This document shows positions 34,017-43,151 of a stretch of 56,051 nucleotides of DNA, piece by piece. The stretch's first letter is position 1. Each line of letters starts with the position of its first letter. The translations under genes and the position numbers were made by a program. This DNA comes from Myxococcales bacterium (GTDB lineage: Bacteria; Myxococcota; UBA727; JABDBI01): contig JAHFEG010000013.1 in NCBI GenBank assembly GCA_023248595.1, positions 1 through 56,051 on the forward strand, given 5' to 3'. Under the pieces are notes generated by a model that worked only from the letters and a program-made list of their open reading frames with translations, ran no database searches and was not told where the DNA came from.

Positions 34017-35762
34017 CTATCTTTTGGGAGGAAAACCCCAGTCTTCGTACGCTTTAATCGCATCAACATGCCATAATTTTTCTGACATCCGGTTTAACAA
34101 TTCCACAAAACCCATGCGGGTTTTTGCCGAAACAGGCAAAGCATCTAAGTGTTTGGCCATGGCTTCCGCTTCTTCTGAAGGCAACAAATCAGACTTATTC
34201 AACACCAAAAGCCGTACAGGTTTTTCGATTTTCAAATCCGACAAAATGCCTTGAACCACTGCGATATGTTGTTCTTTATAAGGATCATTGGCATCCACAA
34301 CATGCAACAGCAGGTCAGCATCATGCAGCTCCTCAAGCGTGGTTCGAAACGCTTGAATCAAACTTTCGGGTAAATCCCTAATAAATCCTACCGTATCAAT
34401 TAAGACCACTTCTCGCTCGGTGGGGAAACGCAGCCTTCTGGAAGTTGGGTCTAGTGTCGCAAAAAGCTCGTCCTTGGCGTAAACTTCTGCGCCAGTCAAC
34501 GCGTTTAGCAAAGTAGATTTGCCGGCATTGGTGTAACCAACAATAGCGATCGTCGGCACTTCTTTGCTGTTTCTCTTTTGGCGCCTGAGCTGCCGCTCGC
34601 TACCAAGATCATCGACTTCACGCTCGAGTCTAGCAACCTTGTCTTTGACGCGTCGGCGATCAATCTCGAGCTTTGTTTCACCGGGCCCCTGCCCACCAAT
34701 TCCACCTGTTAAACGGGACAAACCAGTCTGCTTTTGAGCTAGGCGTGGCAACGAATATTTTAATTGCGCCAATTCGACTTGCAGCTGACCACTGCGGGTT
34801 TTAGCTCTTCTGGCGAAAATGTCTAAAATCAACATAGTTCGGTCAAGAACCTTCAAATCCGTCAGATCCGTAATGGCATTGAGCTGCGAAGGTGATAAAT
34901 CGCGATCAAAAATAAGGACTTCGGCACCTTTATGTAGTGCGCTCAAACAAATCTCTTCCAATTTTCCCTTGCCAACAATGGTGCGCGGATCAATTTGCTT
35001 GCGCTGTTGAACAACAATATCGACAACACGCACACCAGCAGTGCGGGCCAATTCCTTAAGCTCATCTAAAGAAGGCTGCCATTCTTTTTTGGAAACGGTA
35101 TAAACACCAACCAAAACTGCAGACTCACGTTCCCCCTTCACGACGGCTTCTTTTTGCAGCAGCTTTGATTGCTTTTCTAACTGATTTTCCAGGTGCGCAA
35201 CCAACTCCGTGAAATTTTCCTGGAGCAGGTCCAAATGTTTATAGCTTTCAGAAATGTGGCGAACACGCTCATTATCTTTTATAATTTCTTTTGCTGACAA
35301 ATAAGCCAAAGCACATCGACCCGGTAGACCTGAAGGCAATGCTTCGATTTGCAAAATTAAATCCAACTGCAATTTCTCTAAGTCACCAATAAAATCGCGA
35401 TCGATTTCATAGTGAGAAAATGCAAATGATTTTTTAAGGCTCGAGGCTTGAATCGGACTTCTGCGCTGTGGTTTGGACACAAGCAAACGCAAGCCTCTTA
35501 GGCGCGTCGCTGCGGCTCTTTGACGACCGATGTCTGGCAAATATAAGTGATTCTGCTCACCCACCGCGACATGTTCGACAGTGCCTTTTCTGTCGACCAA
35601 AACACCCACAACGGTGCCCAAGTGCGCGGCAACTTCGCACAATTCCTTGGCGAATTCTCCAGTCACAATCTCGTGGCTCGCAATACTTCTATCGTAAAGT
35701 TTTTCTAAAAGTCGTAAATCCGTTGCTTTAAAACCAGAGATTTTGCCAGTAATTATTTTCAT
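34017..35762 (-). CDS. hflX: GTPase HflX, long form
   Basis: A 581-residue GTPase, about 150 longer than the E. coli protein. The HflX core begins near residue 215 (AVLVGVYTVSK), has GGIGGQGPGETKLEIDRR at 353-370, G1 GYTNAGKST at 409-417, DTVGFIRDLP and NKSD near 522. HflX splits stalled or stress-arrested 70S ribosomes. The extra 200 N-terminal residues include a helical stretch and LYLPDIGRQRAAATRLRGLR; such long forms occur in deltaproteobacterial genomes. It follows yggX by 12 bases. Confidence 0.94.
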   Translation of the reverse strand: MKIITGKISGFKATDLRLLEKLYDRSIASHEIVTGEFAKELCEVAAHLGTVVGVLVDRKGTVEHVAVGEQNHLYLPDIGRQRAAATRLRGLRLLVSKPQRRSPIQASSLKKSFAFSHYEIDRDFIGDLEKLQLDLILQIEALPSGLPGRCALAYLSAKEIIKDNERVRHISESYKHLDLLQENFTELVAHLENQLEKQSKLLQKEAVVKGERESAVLVGVYTVSKKEWQPSLDELKELARTAGVRVVDIVVQQRKQIDPRTIVGKGKLEEICLSALHKGAEVLIFDRDLSPSQLNAITDLTDLKVLDRTMLILDIFARRAKTRSGQLQVELAQLKYSLPRLAQKQTGLSRLTGGIGGQGPGETKLEIDRRRVKDKVARLEREVDDLGSERQLRRQKRNSKEVPTIAIVGYTNAGKSTLLNALTGAEVYAKDELFATLDPTSRRLRFPTEREVVLIDTVGFIRDLPESLIQAFRTTLEELHDADLLLHVVDANDPYKEQHIAVVQGILSDLKIEKPVRLLVLNKSDLLPSEEAEAMAKHLDALPVSAKTRMGFVELLNRMSEKLWHVDAIKAYEDWGFPPKR

Positions 35763-35774
35763 AGATTGCTTTGA

Positions 35775-36065
35775 TTATTCTTGATGCGTTGGTGTACCCA
35801 CATGCAAAACATCTTTGGTCTCTCCATCTTTCTCATCGAGAGATAAAAAATTACGCATTTGTTGCATGAGTGTTTTTCGAGCTTCAGCTTCTGATAAATC
35901 CAGGCGATATTCATTAATGATTTTGGTTTGCATTTCGCGCCATTCACCCCAGGCGACTTGACTTGTTTTGGCAAAAATTTCTTCCCCAACGCTTCCAGGA
36001 AACGGTGGCATATCAAGGCCTTCAGCTTCTTTTTTTAAACGATGACAAAAAACAATCCGGGACAT
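35775..36065 (-). CDS. yggX: Probable Fe(II)-trafficking protein YggX
   Basis: A 96-residue protein starting MSRIVFCHRLKKEAEGLD, with PPFPGSVGEEIF and the family's WGEW...KIINEYRL helix. The cysteine at position 7 is conserved. YggX protects iron-sulfur clusters from oxidation. The chosen ATG (36065) matches the family start and follows GAGG. It lies between mutS and hflX on the same strand. Confidence 0.9.
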   Translation of the reverse strand: MSRIVFCHRLKKEAEGLDMPPFPGSVGEEIFAKTSQVAWGEWREMQTKIINEYRLDLSEAEARKTLMQQMRNFLSLDEKDGETKDVLHVGTPTHQE

Positions 36066-36115
36066 GGGCGAAACCTCAAAATAAGAAGGCTTATAGCGCA
36101 AAATCTTTTAGGTGC

Positions 36116-38791
36116 CTATGTGAATGTTTTACCGCTTATTTTTTTCGCCAAGGTTTGCAATTTGTCCAAAGCGCTCAAAGCATCTAACGGCGTGGTACTG
36201 TTAACTTCTATTTTTAAAACAGCATCCAAAAGCTGTCGAACTTCACTTTCTGGGAACGCCGGTTTTTCCCATAAATCCAATTGGGGAGCGCGTTCTTTTA
36301 ATGCCGCTACTGATTTCACTGCAACCGATTTTTGTTCGGATTCAAGTCCCATCAACACTTGTTCAGCTCTCATCAGCACACGATTAGGAACACCTGCTAA
36401 GCGAGCCACATGAATCCCATAGCTTTGTTCAGCTGCGCCTTTTATTAAGCGATACAAAAAAACAATGCTATCGTTCACTTCACGAACTGCGACTTGCATG
36501 TTGCGCATGCCTGCTAAAGTCTCAGAAAGTTCTACCAGTTCATGATAATGTGTGGCAAACATGGTTCGTGCTTTGACTTCATTGTGCAGATGTTCAGCGA
36601 CGGCCCAAGCAAGCGACAGCCCATCAAACGTACTTGTTCCTCGGCCGATTTCATCCAGTAACACTAATGAATATGCCGTTGCATGTTTTAAAATATGAGC
36701 AGTTTCGGTCATTTCCACCATAAATGTGGAGCGCCCTTGTTTTAAATCATCAGCAGCGCCCACCCTGGTAAAAATACGATCGCAAATACTTAAAGTGGCA
36801 CTCTTGGCAGGAACAAATGCACCTGCTTGTGCAAGTAATTGAATCAAAGCCACTTGGCGCATGATGGTACTTTTACCAGCCATGTTCGGGCCCGTGATTA
36901 AGAGTAAACGCTCCTCGTCGCCGGTCATTTTGATGTTGTTTGGAACAAAGGGCTGACCCCGACGTTCGCTTAAAACTTCAACAATGGGATGACGGCCTTC
37001 AATAATTTCCATTTGACGACTTGCCATGGGCAGCATGGTCGGACGCACATAGCGACGCTCTTCAGCGACCTGCGCAAAAGCACATAAGGCGTCAAGACGA
37101 GCAATCAAATGGGCAGTTTTTAAAAGTTCTCGACTTTTTTCACTTACCTTTTCACGCAATGCTTCAAATAATTCAGCTTCTCGACTTTGCCTACGCACTT
37201 CTGCTGTTGCCACTAATTCTTCTAACTGCATCAACTCTGGTGTCACATAGCGTTCACCGGTGGCAACTGTTTGTTTGCGTCGATAATGTTCTGGCACTTT
37301 AGTCAGATGTGTTTTGGTGATTTCAATGTAATAGCCAAACACGCGTGTGTATTTGACTTTTAAGCTGCCAATTCCAGTGATGTCACGTTCACGTTGTTCA
37401 ATCGCAGCAATTTGATCGCGTCCGCCTGAACTAAGTTGCACAATTTCGTCCAAAGTTTCATCGTAACCTAGACGAAAAATGCCACCATCTTTCATGGCAA
37501 AAGGTGGGTCAAAAACCAAGGCTTGTTCTAATAAATCATAGACATCTTGCAGCATATTTTCTGCAGCTAAAAATATTTTGATGATGTCTAACCGGCAAGA
37601 TTGCAGGGTTTTTAAAAGCATAGGCAATTGCCCAAGCGAATTACGCAAATGCGCCATATCGCGAGGACACACTCTGACAGATGTCACTTTTGCTGCCAAT
37701 CTTTCTAAATCATAAACACCTTTAAAGATTTCACGGACTGCAGAGCAGATACCGGGTTCTTCTATCATCCCCTGCACCAGATCGTGCCGATCTTTGATGA
37801 CGCCAAGGTCTGTCGATGGCGACAAAAGCCAACGTGTCAGTCTTCTAGCACCCATTGCAGTACATGTTTTGTCGATGACCCACAGCAGTGTTCCTTCGCG
37901 ATGCATTTCATGGGGATGCCCTAATAAATCCAAGTGCAGTCTTGAAGTCGCATCAATCATTAATTGGGCATCAATTGAATATGGCCGTGGCGAAGAAAGA
38001 TAGGAAGGCACCTGCCCTTGCGTGTCTTCGATGTAATCTAGAATTAATTCAGCGCTAACAATTGCCGCTTCATGATCAAGGTCCAGAAACCAATCATCCA
38101 AAGCGCCCAGTTTTTTTAAAGTTGCATGTTTTTGATTGGGTTTTTCACGATATTCCAAACGACAAGCACGGTTTGCGTTAAGCGTGCGTTCTAATTGTAA
38201 CAAAAATTCTGGAGACCAGTCTGATTGAACGAGGAGAATTTCTGCTGGAGAGGTTTTACTGAGTTCGTCAAAAAAAGCATCTGAGCTTGCTGTTTTTGTC
38301 GCAATAAAATCGCCTGTTGAAATATCTAATGCCGCGAGGCCATATTGATTTCTTAAAAAAGCAACTGCAACTAAATAGTTGTTGCTGCTTGGTTTTAAAC
38401 CATCATCGTCCATCACCGTGCCCGGTGTTACAATCCGCGTAATTTCACGCCTAACGATTCCTTTGGCCATTAACGGATTTTCCATCTGATCGCAAATCGC
38501 TACTTTCAAACCGGCAGCGACTAATTTCGCGATATAAACAGGTGCAGCATGATGGGGAAAACCAGCCATGGGAACCGAAGCTTCGTTCTTATCTTTATCT
38601 CTTGAAGTCAGTGCTAATTCCAACACAGGGGCAGCTTTCACTGCATCCCCAGCGAAAAGCTCATAAAAATCACCCATGCGAAACAGCAAAATAGCATCTT
38701 TGGCACGACGCTTGGCTTCAAGCCATTGCAACAGCATGGGAGTCAGCTTCGCCCCTGGGGGCAGCAAGTTTTCGGTTACTTCATTGGGCAT
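36116..38791 (-). CDS. mutS: DNA mismatch repair protein MutS
   Basis: An 891-residue protein with the mismatch-reading FRMGDFYELF near residue 40 (Phe-x-Glu), connector and lever domains, and an ATPase with Walker A GPNMAGKST near 632-640, DEIGRGTSTFDG and a C-terminal helical tail. It recognises mismatches and recruits MutL. The ATG is only six bases downstream of a TATAAA box and has no ribosome site, so the message may be leaderless or the start may lie further inside. Confidence 0.97.
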   Translation of the reverse strand: MPNEVTENLLPPGAKLTPMLLQWLEAKRRAKDAILLFRMGDFYELFAGDAVKAAPVLELALTSRDKDKNEASVPMAGFPHHAAPVYIAKLVAAGLKVAICDQMENPLMAKGIVRREITRIVTPGTVMDDDGLKPSSNNYLVAVAFLRNQYGLAALDISTGDFIATKTASSDAFFDELSKTSPAEILLVQSDWSPEFLLQLERTLNANRACRLEYREKPNQKHATLKKLGALDDWFLDLDHEAAIVSAELILDYIEDTQGQVPSYLSSPRPYSIDAQLMIDATSRLHLDLLGHPHEMHREGTLLWVIDKTCTAMGARRLTRWLLSPSTDLGVIKDRHDLVQGMIEEPGICSAVREIFKGVYDLERLAAKVTSVRVCPRDMAHLRNSLGQLPMLLKTLQSCRLDIIKIFLAAENMLQDVYDLLEQALVFDPPFAMKDGGIFRLGYDETLDEIVQLSSGGRDQIAAIEQRERDITGIGSLKVKYTRVFGYYIEITKTHLTKVPEHYRRKQTVATGERYVTPELMQLEELVATAEVRRQSREAELFEALREKVSEKSRELLKTAHLIARLDALCAFAQVAEERRYVRPTMLPMASRQMEIIEGRHPIVEVLSERRGQPFVPNNIKMTGDEERLLLITGPNMAGKSTIMRQVALIQLLAQAGAFVPAKSATLSICDRIFTRVGAADDLKQGRSTFMVEMTETAHILKHATAYSLVLLDEIGRGTSTFDGLSLAWAVAEHLHNEVKARTMFATHYHELVELSETLAGMRNMQVAVREVNDSIVFLYRLIKGAAEQSYGIHVARLAGVPNRVLMRAEQVLMGLESEQKSVAVKSVAALKERAPQLDLWEKPAFPESEVRQLLDAVLKIEVNSTTPLDALSALDKLQTLAKKISGKTFT

Positions 38792-38797
38792 CGCGCG

Positions 38798-38825
38798 TTT
38801 ATACTTTAATGCGCAATGCCTGCAA
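38798..38825 (-). promoter_or_regulatory. Candidate promoter directly at the mutS start
   Basis: Reverse-strand TATAAA (38798-38803) ends six bases before the mutS ATG. A weak TTGCAG (38820-38825) lies 16 bases upstream of it. Transcription would begin at or beside the start codon. Confidence 0.35.
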
Positions 38826-38903
38826 GTGACTAGATGACATGCTGCCCTTTATTCCGGACTCAAGCGGGCATAAACACCAAGTGCTACTTCTTAGCTGAGA
38901 CCT

Positions 38904-39323
38904 TCAGTTGTTCTTTAGAAAACTTAAGTTACCGTAACGCTGATTCAAATCATCAAACGTATCTCGAAGAACAGGCAAATAAATTTTAATATTTGCATAA
39001 ATATCGTCCGCTAATTTTTCATTGTAAGTATGCGACGTCAGGTTTCTGTCTAGCAGCATTTGTAACCAGATTTTTTCATCGTTTATTAAATGGCCAGCAA
39101 AAGCTTCTTGTATCACTTCACGCGGATAATTCACTTCTTGCCCTAAGTCTTCTATGATTTTTTTCAGAAGCTTCCAAAATAGTTCAATCACAAATTCAAA
39201 GCGATGAATCGTAGAATCGATATATGCACGATCCAGGTCTAACGGCTTAGCAGACACCTGCTCCAATTTAACCAATGCACGCCCCAATTTTTCAAAAGCA
39301 AGTTTTAGTTTTTCGTCAGACAT
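38904..39323 (-). CDS. HepT-type HEPN RNase toxin (type VII toxin-antitoxin)
   Basis: A 139-residue helical HEPN protein (nucleotidyltransferase substrate-binding family). The motif R93-NLTS-H98-T-Y100 fits RX4HXY exactly, the RNase active site of HepT toxins; the Tyr is the residue that the partner antitoxin AMPylates in studied systems. The ATG at 39323 overlaps the antitoxin gene by eight bases. It probably cleaves RNA, perhaps tRNA, when not modified. Confidence 0.85.
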   Translation of the reverse strand: MSDEKLKLAFEKLGRALVKLEQVSAKPLDLDRAYIDSTIHRFEFVIELFWKLLKKIIEDLGQEVNYPREVIQEAFAGHLINDEKIWLQMLLDRNLTSHTYNEKLADDIYANIKIYLPVLRDTFDDLNQRYGNLSFLKNN

Positions 39324-39624
39324 CTTTTTTCCTCGCACGTTCAAATAACGCTTTATGATCTTTTAGAATATTTTCTTTTAATGATCCCTTGCTTAAGGTG
39401 TCAAATTTAACACAGTCAATTTTTAAAAGCGTATCTGTGTTTTCTTCAATAATGGATAATATTTGCAACCAATCATTCGATGTTGCATTCGGGCACACAA
39501 TCGCTAAGTCAATATCGGATCGCTCCCGATGATCTCCTCGCGCACGCGAGCCATAAAGCCATACGGCATCCACAAAAGGCAACTGGTTAAGCTTTTTTAG
39601 AAATTGAAAATTAGCAATCTTCAT
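39316..39624 (-). CDS. MntA-type nucleotidyltransferase antitoxin (type VII toxin-antitoxin)
   Basis: A 102-residue minimal nucleotidyltransferase. G25-S26 followed by ten residues and D37-I-D39 match GSX10DXD, the active site of MntA proteins that transfer AMP to the HEPN toxin. It precedes the toxin and overlaps it by eight bases. No ribosome-binding site is evident at its ATG, and the 184-base upstream gap is AT-rich. Confidence 0.85.
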   Translation of the reverse strand: MKIANFQFLKKLNQLPFVDAVWLYGSRARGDHRERSDIDLAIVCPNATSNDWLQILSIIEENTDTLLKIDCVKFDTLSKGSLKENILKDHKALFERARKKDV

Positions 39625-39745
39625 GCTGGCTGATTAACATAAATTCAGCGCAAATACTCAATTATTGCCATGAATAATGCTTGAGAAAATTTTTCCATGA
39701 ATTTTGATACCTCAAATTTAAAAATACTGAATGCCTGCTTGCTGC

Positions 39746-39773
39746 TAGACATAAAAAGCCAATCGAGTATACT
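39746..39773 (+). promoter_or_regulatory. Probable promoter of the SNF2 helicase gene
   Basis: TAGACA (39746-39751) and TATACT (39768-39773), both one mismatch from consensus, are separated by 16 bases. The start codon is 35 bases downstream. Confidence 0.55.
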
Positions 39774-39808
39774 GCTACCTTTACTTTTATATAAAACTTT
39801 TTGAGAAT

Positions 39809-42712
39809 ATGAACCAAAAACATCTAGCCCCCCTACCTTGGATTCATTTAAGCGAGTCTTTGCGCCCAACCCAAGGCCAGATTCGCATCATGCTAGACGC
39901 TATTCCTAGCAACGATCACAAATCAATTGCCCAGCTTTTTTATGGCAATTCGACAACGCCCATTACAGATCCCTATCGACTTCTAGATGCCAACATTAAT
40001 CTGTCTATTCGGCAAAAATCCTGCATTCAAGTCTTGGCACTTGCTGATACATCCTCTGTAAAAAGAGATCGCTTTCTTTTAAGTCCATCGCAACTTGCCA
40101 CACTTTTTCATTTCGTTAACGATGTCACAATTGAAATTAGAGGCCTAGGCGCTATCACTCCCGCGCTCACCCCTGCCCGCATTCAAGCGCAAATGTGTGA
40201 AGAAAATACGGCGATTCAATTTATTGCCGCGAATTTTTCTGGTCAGCCAATTCATGACCCCTTAGTGCTTGGTGAAAAAGAAGCCTACTTGCTCGATAAC
40301 CACTTATATCTTTACCATCTTGATCCGCCGCTTTTGCCTTCAGAAGCTGAGGCATTGCTGGCCTCATCGCCCTTGCTGATCAGTGCGCTTGGTAATGAAG
40401 CTGCCCAAATCACATTTACGACGATTGCTGCATTGGGCATTGATTTATCCTGTATGAGATCACTTGGTCAAACAGGGAAAGATGCTCCTCACATTACCTT
40501 GCGAACAATTCTGACGACGGACAAAACAACACGGCAAGCCGAACTCCGCTTACATTTGGTAACATCTTTTCAATATGAAGGTCTCAATGATGAAGTTGAG
40601 ATTCCAGCACGAGGCGCTCTTCCCCCTTTGTTTCCGCTTTGTCAGACGCCTCCCACCACAACACTCAGCCATGAATCATTGCAAACGTATTTAATGCTCA
40701 GACCAGTTTTACAAGAAGAAGAAGCAAGACAGGCTATTTTTTCTTTAGGAGCAGTTTCTTCAAGTACCCATCGTGGGTTTAAAGCAGAAGGACAACGTGC
40801 CCTCGATGTGCTTTCTGCAATCAGCAATGGTCAAGGTTTGCCACCATGGCTTCATGTCGATAAAGATACCCTGCCGCAAATGATCACGCTTCCTGAAAAA
40901 CCAATACTTTCTTTGACTTCTCTTGGTTTTTCCTTTCACGATCTTGTTGCCCAATTAAAACTGGATCACGATGTCATCGATTTCCCCATCAGCGATCTGC
41001 TTTTGACTGCACGTAATCATGGTTCCGCCTTTGTCTTAGATGACGATACCATTGTTACTTTTTCACAACAAACTGCGGCATCTCTTGAAAGGATTGCCGA
41101 ATCATTAGATTTGCATGCATTTAATACACCCAAAAACCTGAGTTTTTTTGAAGCGGCTCTTCTACTGAAAAGTTTACAAAATCAGATTCAAATTGAGTGC
41201 AGTGAAGATTTAAAAAAACGCCTTTTTAATTTTGTCCCTGAAGTTCTTCCCCAAGATAAAATTTTGCCAAGCGCTTTGCAAACAGAACTTCGACCTTATC
41301 AACACGACGCAGTCACCTGGATGTCACAATTGCATCGTGCCGGTCTTGGTAGATTGCTAGCCGACGACATGGGACTTGGAAAGACCTTAATGGTGCTTAC
41401 ATTGCTTGCGAAAATCAAACAAGAGAGCGGCGCCATGCCGAGCTTAGTAGTGGCACCAACCAGCGTTATTGACGTATGGATTCAAGAGGCCCAGCGTCAC
41501 TTTACCGATTTAAAAGTATTCAAGTGGCACGGCACATCCCGAACAGAGCAATTTGAAACAGCCAAGCAAGCCGATATCATCGTCACAAGTTATGCACTGT
41601 TACGAAGGGATGTTGATGCTTATTTATCAAAAGTTGAGTTCCGTTATTTGATTTTAGATGAAGCACAAAATATTAAGAATCCGCGAACCGACAGCTGGAA
41701 AGCCGCTCGCACGATTAATGCACAGCAGCGGTTGGCTTTGACTGGTACACCTATCGAAAATCGCGTGCTGGATTTGTACAGTATCATCGAGTTGGTAGCG
41801 CCTTCTATTTTGGGATCTGAACGACATTTTGTACGTCGTTATGCAAATCCCATTGCTTCTGGAAACAGCGAGCGCACTTTTGAACTTAAAGAGCGCTTAA
41901 ATCCCCTTATCCTTCGCCGCAAAAAGAGCGATGTAGAAAGAGATCTTCCTCCTAAAATTGAAAGCGTATTGCGCTGTGAAATGCTTCCTGATCAACGAAG
42001 TCTTTATCGACAAATATTGAAATCTGCTCAGCACGAATTGAAAGATTATCTCTACAACGAGACCAGTTCAGCAAAAGGGCAAATGCCGCTTTTAGCTGCG
42101 CTCACGAGGCTTCGCCAAATTTGCTGCGATCCCAGACTTATTCCTTTGGAAGAAAGTCCTGTTATTTCATCGGCCAAAGCAGAATTGTTTGTTGAGGTCT
42201 TAAAAGAATGTCTTTCTATGGGCCGGCGCATTATTGTTTATAGTCAGTTTATTAAAATGCAGCGCATTATTCATGAACTTATCAAACAAAGCGGCATAGA
42301 AGATGCTCTTTGGCTTCATGGTGGCACCAAAGATCGCGCTGACGTCGTGCGGAAATTTCAAGAACCAGATGGTCCGCGTGTAATAGTGGTTAGCTTGAAA
42401 GCCGGCGGTACCGGTATTACACTCACTGCTGCTGACACAGTTATCTACTATGATCCATGGTGGAATCCAGCTGTTTTAGATCAAGCTGCAGATAGAGCGC
42501 ATCGAATTGGCCAAACAAAAACTGTGCATTTAATCAAGTTGATTTGTGAAAATAGCATTGAAGAGCAGATTTTAGCTTTATCCGAGAAAAAACGAGAAAT
42601 CGCTGAGGATATTCTAACAGCAAATCAAGCAGGTAGAAATGCTTTGACAATGGAAGACATAAAACGTTTACTTGCCGTTGAATTTGATCGAATCGATCGC
42701 CTGGAGGTCTAA
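39809..42712 (+). CDS. SNF2-family DEAD/DEAH-like helicase
   Basis: A 967-residue SF2 ATPase. The C-terminal half has the SNF2 motor: DDMGLGKT near 519-526, TSYALLRRD, DEAQNIKN near 616, LTGTPIENRVLDLYS, then the second lobe with VVSLKAGGTGITLTAADTV and DRAHRIGQTKTVH. The first 470 residues are a poorly conserved-looking, strand-rich region. I see no SWIM zinc motif, unlike many bacterial relatives. Role may be in transcription recycling (RapA-like) or chromosome remodelling. A promoter candidate lies just upstream, and the next gene follows after four bases. Confidence 0.9.
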   Translation: MNQKHLAPLPWIHLSESLRPTQGQIRIMLDAIPSNDHKSIAQLFYGNSTTPITDPYRLLDANINLSIRQKSCIQVLALADTSSVKRDRFLLSPSQLATLFHFVNDVTIEIRGLGAITPALTPARIQAQMCEENTAIQFIAANFSGQPIHDPLVLGEKEAYLLDNHLYLYHLDPPLLPSEAEALLASSPLLISALGNEAAQITFTTIAALGIDLSCMRSLGQTGKDAPHITLRTILTTDKTTRQAELRLHLVTSFQYEGLNDEVEIPARGALPPLFPLCQTPPTTTLSHESLQTYLMLRPVLQEEEARQAIFSLGAVSSSTHRGFKAEGQRALDVLSAISNGQGLPPWLHVDKDTLPQMITLPEKPILSLTSLGFSFHDLVAQLKLDHDVIDFPISDLLLTARNHGSAFVLDDDTIVTFSQQTAASLERIAESLDLHAFNTPKNLSFFEAALLLKSLQNQIQIECSEDLKKRLFNFVPEVLPQDKILPSALQTELRPYQHDAVTWMSQLHRAGLGRLLADDMGLGKTLMVLTLLAKIKQESGAMPSLVVAPTSVIDVWIQEAQRHFTDLKVFKWHGTSRTEQFETAKQADIIVTSYALLRRDVDAYLSKVEFRYLILDEAQNIKNPRTDSWKAARTINAQQRLALTGTPIENRVLDLYSIIELVAPSILGSERHFVRRYANPIASGNSERTFELKERLNPLILRRKKSDVERDLPPKIESVLRCEMLPDQRSLYRQILKSAQHELKDYLYNETSSAKGQMPLLAALTRLRQICCDPRLIPLEESPVISSAKAELFVEVLKECLSMGRRIIVYSQFIKMQRIIHELIKQSGIEDALWLHGGTKDRADVVRKFQEPDGPRVIVVSLKAGGTGITLTAADTVIYYDPWWNPAVLDQAADRAHRIGQTKTVHLIKLICENSIEEQILALSEKKREIAEDILTANQAGRNALTMEDIKRLLAVEFDRIDRLEV

Positions 42713-42716
42713 TCCA

Positions 42717-43103
42717 ATGAAATTTTTTGCTTCTCAGCTTCTCACTTTAAGTCTTTTGCTTTCACTTGTTAATTGTACCGAGTCCTGTTCACCAGAAAAA
42801 AAGATGCCACCAGCAGGTCTTGCTGGTTCGGCTTTGTCAAAAGAACAGGCAGAAAATAAAAAAGAAAGAAATATTATCGAAGGCACCATTTTAGAAGTAA
42901 TCAAAAAAGAAGGGTTTAGCTACTTGCACATTCAAACGCTGCAAGGTGAAAAAGAATGGGTGGCAATTTTAGAAAGCAACGCTGTCGTGGGAAATAACGT
43001 CCTGATTGAAGAACAGGTTGTACTAACCGATTTTCATTCTAAGTCCATTAATCGGACTTTTCCAAAAATTATTTTTGGCGTTTTGTTAAAAGATAAATCG
43101 TAA
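42717..43103 (+). CDS. Small lipoprotein with an NrfJ-like/OB-type domain
   Basis: A 128-residue lipoprotein (lipobox SLVNC) with a Lys/Glu-rich linker and a compact domain GTILEVIKKEGFSYLHIQT...GEKEWVAI. That pattern resembles small OB-like domains in NrfJ and related c-type-cytochrome-linked proteins, though no cytochrome gene is close by. TGGAGG lies eight bases before the ATG. It starts four bases after the helicase gene, so cotranscription is probable without obvious functional linkage. Confidence 0.6.
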   Translation: MKFFASQLLTLSLLLSLVNCTESCSPEKKMPPAGLAGSALSKEQAENKKERNIIEGTILEVIKKEGFSYLHIQTLQGEKEWVAILESNAVVGNNVLIEEQVVLTDFHSKSINRTFPKIIFGVLLKDKS

Positions 43104-43107
43104 AAAA

Positions 43108-43151
43108 GAGTCGACTCCTTGGACATCATGGCCAAGCCTGCGGGTAGCTAC
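43108..43151. repeat. Cluster of three short palindromes between convergent genes
   Basis: GAGTCGACTC (43108-43117), CTTGGACATCATGGCCAAG (43118-43136, one mismatch) and GTAGCTAC (43144-43151) lie nearly back to back between the lipoprotein and meaB stops, the last one overlapping the meaB stop codon. They could form a bidirectional end-of-transcript structure, but there is no strong U-tract. Confidence 0.4.

Noticed and set aside
42672-42716. Upstream start for the small lipoprotein
   Set aside because: It would bury the lipobox behind 15 non-signal residues; the ATG at 42717 has GGAGG and a normal signal peptide.
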